Shown here piece by piece: positions 31,233 through 34,936 of a stretch of DNA of 34,936 nt. A program made the position numbers and the translations under genes. Source of the DNA: Candidatus Moranbacteria bacterium RIFCSPHIGHO2_02_FULL_40_12b (GTDB lineage Bacteria > Patescibacteriota > Minisyncoccia > Moranbacterales > 2-12-FULL-40-10). Every line of letters begins with the position of its first letter. Position 1 is the stretch's first letter. Location of the stretch: the NCBI GenBank assembly GCA_001784725.1, contig MFRX01000009.1, positions 72,425-107,360 of the forward strand. Direction: 5' to 3'. Under the pieces are notes generated by a model, which saw nothing but the letters and a program-made list of their open reading frames with translations, ran no database searches and was not told the origin of the DNA.

Positions 31233-32264
31233 TCAGAATATTTTCAGTTCATTCAGCTTGAGATTGATAATATCTTTTAATAATATTCTGTTTTTATATC
31301 TTTTGGTAGTGTTGCCATTAATAACTTTTAGTTTCATTTTTGGTTTTTGCGCTTTTTGAATTTTATGAAATTTAAAGAAAGCAACAATCTTTGATCCCTT
31401 CTTATAAGATATTTTCAGGGGCTCTTTCCCTCCCAGCGTAACATCCGTACCTTTGTTAAAATAGTCTCCGCTGATTATGAATTTTAATCGTGTTTCTCCG
31501 GAATTACTGATATATTTTTGGATTTTCACTTTGGAAATTTTCGGGGTCTCGCTTGAGCCCTCTACCACTTCAAAAGTGGAAAAATGGGCGGCGTTGAAAG
31601 TGATAGTATGGGCGTCGCGGTCATAAACCAAGCCGGAAACCACTCCACCTGTATCTTCTTCGCCGTTGACTAAAATTTCCGGATCTTCAAAATCGTCCAC
31701 GTTATACATCGTCAGCACTGCTCCATAGCCCGCCATCCCGCCAACAATGTCAGCATCCAACCCGATTAATCCATCTCCGGTTTCCATGGCATTTCCGAAA
31801 TTCATCATAAAAGTCATGAAGTTATAACTCATAAAATCAATCGGAATGGTAAAGGCGATTCTTCCGTCCGCCACTCCGCCAGTACTGTGTTCAAAATACA
31901 AATTTTCCACACTATGCCAATTCGTCGCGTCCCAAAGATTGGTTTCAACCGATTCATCGCCTTGACCCATGCCTGATTCCATATTAGTTCTCATACTGGC
32001 TAATCCTTCACAAGCGCCATCCCTGGGCCCGGCAACGTTTTCCGCGGGAATTCCTCCCGCCAAAAGAGCCGCTTCCGCCACATCTTCGCAGTCCAGATCA
32101 TCCGGGGTCTGCATCTGCGCCATGACGTCCCAAATAAAATGGTTTTCATTATCCATTGGATCGCCATCCATTTCCGCTTCGGTGATTACAGCGCTGGCTT
32201 TTTTGGCTGGCGCAAAAAACAAAACTAGCCCGATAACAAGGCACGGTATAATTATTTTTTTCAT
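31233..32264 (-). CDS. secreted beta-rich protein of unknown function
   Basis: This 343-residue protein has a clear signal peptide (IIIPCLVIGLVLFFAPAKKA, cleavage near SAVITE). The mature part begins with an acidic segment containing two cysteines (DDLDCEDV and DGACEGL). A beta-rich region follows with GLVYDRDAHTITFNAAHFST, an HFSTF motif often seen near the end of surface-protein domains. The C-terminal ~90 residues (PKISKVKIQKY, ISGDYFNKGTDVTLGGKE) look like an IPT/TIG-type immunoglobulin fold ending in a lysine-rich tail. It is upstream of the SpoIID-like gene on the same strand. No catalytic motif was seen; a surface or wall-binding role is inferred. Confidence 0.6.
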   Translation of the reverse strand: MKKIIIPCLVIGLVLFFAPAKKASAVITEAEMDGDPMDNENHFIWDVMAQMQTPDDLDCEDVAEAALLAGGIPAENVAGPRDGACEGLASMRTNMESGMGQGDESVETNLWDATNWHSVENLYFEHSTGGVADGRIAFTIPIDFMSYNFMTFMMNFGNAMETGDGLIGLDADIVGGMAGYGAVLTMYNVDDFEDPEILVNGEEDTGGVVSGLVYDRDAHTITFNAAHFSTFEVVEGSSETPKISKVKIQKYISNSGETRLKFIISGDYFNKGTDVTLGGKEPLKISYKKGSKIVAFFKFHKIQKAQKPKMKLKVINGNTTKRYKNRILLKDIINLKLNELKIF

Positions 32265-32275
32265 TTTTTTATTTG

Positions 32276-32313
32276 CCCCCCTTAAATTACTAATTAATTA
32301 TGGTTTAATTATA
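32276..32313 (-). promoter_or_regulatory. possible -10 box and G-rich ribosome site of the secreted-protein gene
   Basis: On the minus strand a TATAAT (32313-32308) is followed 24 bases on by AAGGGGGG (32283-32276), 11 bases before ATG 32264. The -35 box is poor and the Shine-Dalgarno spacing is long, so this is tentative. Confidence 0.3.
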
Positions 32314-32366
32314 TACCATTTACCGGAAAAAAGTTATCCACACCCCTGCGAAGCAATTTTATAAAA

Positions 32367-32395
32367 TTTGCTAATCGCTGATTTTTTGCTACAAT
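32367..32395 (+). promoter_or_regulatory. extended -10 promoter, leaderless start
   Basis: TTTGCT (32367-32372), 17 bases and TACAAT (32390-32395) with TG at 32387-32388 form an extended -10 promoter. The GT2 ATG at 32402 begins six bases after the -10 box, so the message would be leaderless. Confidence 0.5.
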
Positions 32396-32401
32396 GTTTT
32401 T

Positions 32402-33397
32402 ATGAGTGAAAAGCCATATTTATCCATTATCGCGCCTCTTTACAATGAAGAAGGGAATGTGAAAAAGCTTCACGAAAAAATCGTCGGAGCTATGAATAAT
32501 TTAACCCTCTCTCCAGCTCTCTCCCTGCCTCGCCGGCAGGCGGACCAAAATGGGCGAGGGGGCGGGTTGTATGAGATTATTTTTATTGACGATGGTTCTG
32601 CTGATAATACGGTTAAAGAATGTGAGGGATTAATTCCTCTGAAACTGATAAAATTCCGGAAAAACTTTGGGCAGACCGCCGCGTTTGACGCGGGAATAAA
32701 GAATTCAAGCGGTGAAATTATCATCACGATGGACGGTGATATGCAGAATGATCCGAATGACATTAAACTTTTAATAGAAGAATTAGACAAAGGTTACGAT
32801 GTTGTTTCCGGCTGGCGCTGGAAAAGAAAGGACTCATTATTAAAAAAGATTTTTTCCCGCGGCGCCAATCTTTTGCGGAAAATTTTAGTCAAAGACAATA
32901 TTCACGATTCTGGATGCAGTTTGAAAGCGTACCGGCGGGAATGTTTTGAAGACATGGATTTATTCGGCGAAATGCACCGCTTTATTCCGGCGATGCTCCA
33001 ACTTCAGGGATTTAGAGTCGGGGAAGCGAAAGTGAACCACCTGCCTCGCGTTGCCGGAAAAACGAAATATAACTGGAAAAGATCAATTAAAGGATTTACT
33101 GATATGCTGGCGATATGGTTCTGGCGGAAATATTCCAGCCGCCCGCTGCATTTATTCGGCGGGGGAGGAATAATTTTTTCTTTGGCAGGCGTGGCGATTT
33201 TAATCTGGATGGCGGTTATCAAGATATTTTACGGAGCTTCGCTTTCGGAAAAAATCTGGCCGATGGTTGGAGTATTTTTAATGCTGGTTGGAATACAATT
33301 ATTCGTTTCTGGATTACTGGCGGACATCGCGATAAAAAATTATTACAAAAACCGGAATAGGATGAATTATACGATTAAAGAAATTAGGGAACAATAG
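32402..33397 (+). CDS. membrane-bound family 2 glycosyltransferase
   Basis: This 331-residue enzyme resembles ArnC/GtrB-type polyprenyl-phosphate glycosyltransferases. LSIIAPLYNEEGNVKKLHEK starts the GT-A fold; IIFIDDGSADNTVKE and FRKNFGQTAAFDAGI follow. TMDGDMQNDPNDI is the metal site, DSGCSLKAYRRE and NHLPRVAGKTKYNWKRS are the conserved C-terminal catalytic parts. Two membrane helices (about residues 245-268 and 280-305) end the protein. Between strand 1 and the DDGS motif there is a 22-residue Pro/Arg/Gly-rich insert encoded by a GC-rich repeat (32502-32568). The insert probably lies in a surface loop. A leaderless promoter precedes the gene, and pheS follows 31 bases later. Confidence 0.88.
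   Translation: MSEKPYLSIIAPLYNEEGNVKKLHEKIVGAMNNLTLSPALSLPRRQADQNGRGGGLYEIIFIDDGSADNTVKECEGLIPLKLIKFRKNFGQTAAFDAGIKNSSGEIIITMDGDMQNDPNDIKLLIEELDKGYDVVSGWRWKRKDSLLKKIFSRGANLLRKILVKDNIHDSGCSLKAYRRECFEDMDLFGEMHRFIPAMLQLQGFRVGEAKVNHLPRVAGKTKYNWKRSIKGFTDMLAIWFWRKYSSRPLHLFGGGGIIFSLAGVAILIWMAVIKIFYGASLSEKIWPMVGVFLMLVGIQLFVSGLLADIAIKNYYKNRNRMNYTIKEIREQ
32502..32568 (+). repeat. GC-rich repeat inserted in frame in a GT2 gene
   Basis: The 67-base stretch starts AACCCTCTCTCC and ends GGGCGAGGGGGCGGGTT, giving imperfect inverted ends, with an inner hairpin CCTGCC-TCGCC-GGCAGG (32524-32540). It separates two blocks that are normally adjacent in this enzyme family and is far richer in G+C than its surroundings. 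Confidence 0.7.
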
Positions 33398-33428
33398 AAT
33401 TAAGATTTAAGATTTAAGAATTAAGTAG

Positions 33429-34451
33429 ATGTTGGAGCAGAAAATTTTAAACATCAAAACCCAGGCGCTGGAAGAAATAAAGAAGACACTCAATGAGAAA
33501 GATCTCTTTAATTTGCGCGTGAAATATCTGGGAAGAAAAAGCGAATTTAATGCGATCCTTAAAAATCTTAGGAATCTTTCGGGCGAGGAAAAAAGAAAAA
33601 TCGGCCCACTCGCCAACGCGGTGAAGAAAGAAATTGAAGATGAACTGAAAAGCGCGGAAAAATTGATAAAATCAAAAAAATTTGACCATCAGGCGGAAAA
33701 AATTGACATCACCGCTCCGGGAAATAAAATAAAGCGCGGGCATCTGCATCCGATTACTAAAATTCAAAATGAAGTAGAGGATATTTTCGCGCTTATGGGT
33801 TTTGAAATCGCGGAAGGTCCGGAAGTAGAAACTGATTTTTATAATTTTGATTCATTGAATATTCCCAAAGACCATCCGGCGCGCGATATGATGGACACTT
33901 TCCGGATAAAAGAAAAAAAAGATGTATTATTGAGAACGCATGTGAGCGCCATTCAAGTAAGATATATGGAAAAAAACAAACCGCCATTCAGAGTAGTGAT
34001 GCCGGGGAGGGTCTTCAGAAACGAAGCGACGGATGTCTCTCACGAACATACTTTTTACCAAATGGACGGGATGATGGCGGGCGAAGATGTATCGGCGGCC
34101 AATTATTACGCGATAATAGGCGAATTTTTGAAAAGATTTTTCGGAAAAAATATCAAGACCCGGATGCGCCCCAGCTTTTTCCCGTTCACCGAGCCCAGTT
34201 TTGAAATTGATTTTGAATGCCTGATTTGCAAGGGGAAAGGTTGCGCGGTTTGCAAAAATACCGGCTGGATTGAAATTATACCGGGCGGAATGATTAACCA
34301 GCATGTTTTTGTTTCCGCGGGTTATCCCCGCAACAAGTATCAGGGCTTCGCGTTTGACATCGGCATTACGCGCCTGGCGATGATGAAATATAAGATTGAC
34401 GACATCCGCTTATTTCACAGCGGGGATTTGAGGTTTATTAAACAATTTTAG
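33429..34451 (+). CDS. pheS: phenylalanine--tRNA ligase alpha subunit
   Basis: This 340-residue protein is the catalytic subunit of phenylalanyl-tRNA synthetase. The N-terminal coiled coil includes LRVKYLGRKSEFNAIL. The class II core has HPITKIQNEVEDIFALMGFE (motif 1), RTHVSAIQVRYM, PGRVFRNEATDVSHEHTFYQ (motif 2) and FAFDIGITRLAMMKYKI with DIRLFHSGDLRF (motif 3). A four-cysteine zinc-like knuckle CLICKGKGCAVC lies before GGMINQHVF; this is found in some bacterial PheS. Length is normal. It is followed by pheT after 92 bases. The spacer to the upstream gene is made of TTAAGA-type repeats. Confidence 0.97.
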   Translation: MLEQKILNIKTQALEEIKKTLNEKDLFNLRVKYLGRKSEFNAILKNLRNLSGEEKRKIGPLANAVKKEIEDELKSAEKLIKSKKFDHQAEKIDITAPGNKIKRGHLHPITKIQNEVEDIFALMGFEIAEGPEVETDFYNFDSLNIPKDHPARDMMDTFRIKEKKDVLLRTHVSAIQVRYMEKNKPPFRVVMPGRVFRNEATDVSHEHTFYQMDGMMAGEDVSAANYYAIIGEFLKRFFGKNIKTRMRPSFFPFTEPSFEIDFECLICKGKGCAVCKNTGWIEIIPGGMINQHVFVSAGYPRNKYQGFAFDIGITRLAMMKYKIDDIRLFHSGDLRFIKQF

Positions 34452-34543
34452 CGGTCTTTACGAATTACGAATTTACTACGAATATACGAATAAATTTGAT
34501 GATTAGTATATTAGTATTTGATTAGTAATTAGTAAATATTCAA
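34452..34543 (+). other. AT-rich spacer of short direct repeats between pheS and pheT
   Basis: The 92 bases consist of degenerate units such as ACGAATTTAC, ACGAATATACG and TTAGTATTTGATTAGTAAT. No promoter, terminator or Shine-Dalgarno site stands out. Such spacers are common where the pheST pair is otherwise contiguous. Confidence 0.5.
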
Positions 34544-34936
34544 ATGAAATTTTCATATAATTGGTTGCGAAAACTTAGTAGCACAAAGCTATCTCCGGAA
34601 AAACTAGCGGCGGCTTTGACGATGCGCGCGTTTGAGGCGGAAGGGATGGAAAAAGCCGGCAAGAATACTTTTATTGACATTAATGTCTTGGCCAACCGGG
34701 GACACGACGCGCTTTCTCATGTCGGAATGGCGCGGGAAATTTGCGCGCTGGAAAATAAGAAGTTGAAATATAAATTCGCGAAATTGCAATTTAAAAAAGG
34801 TTCAACCTTTTCCTTTTCCGGCAAGCCGGAAAATTTCTCAAGGTTGAACCTTTCCGTTAAGATTGAACATACCATGGTATGTTCACGTTATATCGGCGCG
34901 GTGATGGAAAATGTTGAAATTAAAGAATCGCCGAAG
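34544..34936 (+). CDS. pheT: phenylalanine--tRNA ligase beta subunit, 5' part
   Basis: The first 131 codons of pheT are present and run off the window. KFSYNWLRKL, then LTMRAFEAEGMEKAG, then INVLANRGHDALSHVGMARE are the B1-domain hallmarks (usual D-LPNR-D-LSH-G-ARE). RYIGAVMENVEIKESP is the expected next block. Between them, residues about 85-114 are encoded by a 56-bp palindromic repeat (34797-34852) followed by a 20-bp perfect palindrome (34865-34884). The frame stays open. The protein therefore carries a foreign loop but should still be functional, as the gene is essential. Confidence 0.92.
   Translation, partial: MKFSYNWLRKLSSTKLSPEKLAAALTMRAFEAEGMEKAGKNTFIDINVLANRGHDALSHVGMAREICALENKKLKYKFAKLQFKKGSTFSFSGKPENFSRLNLSVKIEHTMVCSRYIGAVMENVEIKESPK
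34797..34852 (+). repeat. 56-bp palindromic repeat, copy inside pheT
   Basis: AAGGTTCAACCTT (34797-34809) and AAGGTTGAACCTT (34840-34852) flank the core hairpin TTTTCCGGCAAGCCGGAAAA. It matches the reverse complement of 29613-29668 except for three bases, two of which form a compensated base pair in the core stem. Confidence 0.9.
34865..34884. repeat. 20-bp perfect palindrome inside pheT
   Basis: GAACATACCATGGTATGTTC equals its own reverse complement. It encodes EHTMVCS just before the conserved RYIGA block, 12 bases after the 56-bp repeat, and is probably a second small mobile palindrome. Confidence 0.8.

Noticed and set aside
32334..32342. TTATCCACA, a perfect DnaA-box word
   Set aside because: It is a single copy with no cluster of boxes, no dnaA or dnaN nearby and no AT-rich unwinding repeats, so there is no support for an origin.

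Overview
The window reads as AT-rich bacterial DNA of the Candidate Phyla Radiation (Patescibacteria, most like Parcubacteria). This is judged from gene style, not from any search. The genes are packed with short gaps or ATGA overlaps, TGA is used as a true stop, and Shine-Dalgarno sites are mostly weak. Many glycosyltransferases start with a short helical leader typical of these genomes, and small palindromic repeats sit both between and inside genes. No rRNA, tRNA, CRISPR array, transposase or phage gene was seen.

Most of the window (about 1-28900) is a large surface-glycan locus. Left part (1-15689): the end of an ABC exporter ATPase, a glycosyltransferase, a reverse-strand pair (a DUF2142-like membrane protein and a small beta-rich anchored protein), a UDP-glucuronate 4-epimerase, a Wzx-type flippase, and a four-gene sugar-activation cassette (SIS isomerase, ribulose-phosphate 3-epimerase relative, nucleotidyltransferase-kinase fusion, KdsC-like phosphatase). 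These are followed by a sugar O-methyltransferase, a sugar C-methyltransferase-like protein, a glycosyltransferase-cupin fusion, GDP-mannose 4,6-dehydratase, a GT2 and another methyltransferase. Middle part (15700-26142), all on the minus strand: GT4 enzymes, two methyltransferases, an asparagine synthase, a large GT-C-like membrane protein, a DUF2304-like protein and a DPM1-like GT2. At 26143-27259 divergent promoters face each other and the rightward one drives a wreck: the first codons of a GT2 joined out of frame to the tail of a membrane glycosyltransferase. UDP-glucose dehydrogenase and a strong terminator close the locus.

Right part (28990-34936): repeats and three minus-strand envelope proteins (a membrane-anchored Cys-rich protein, a SpoIID-like protein with a striking Tyr/Lys-rich repeat, and a secreted beta-rich protein), then on the plus strand a membrane GT2, pheS and the start of pheT.

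Working together, Ugd and the epimerase would supply UDP-GlcA and UDP-GalA, Gmd would supply GDP-4-keto-6-deoxymannose, and the SIS/epimerase/kinase-nucleotidyltransferase/HAD cassette would make a further activated sugar by a route laid out like ADP-heptose synthesis but built from other families. That cassette is the best candidate for an undescribed pathway. The other outstanding signal is a set of mobile palindromic repeats, one of which occurs as two 56-bp copies differing by a compensatory base-pair change, with one copy inside the pheT reading frame.
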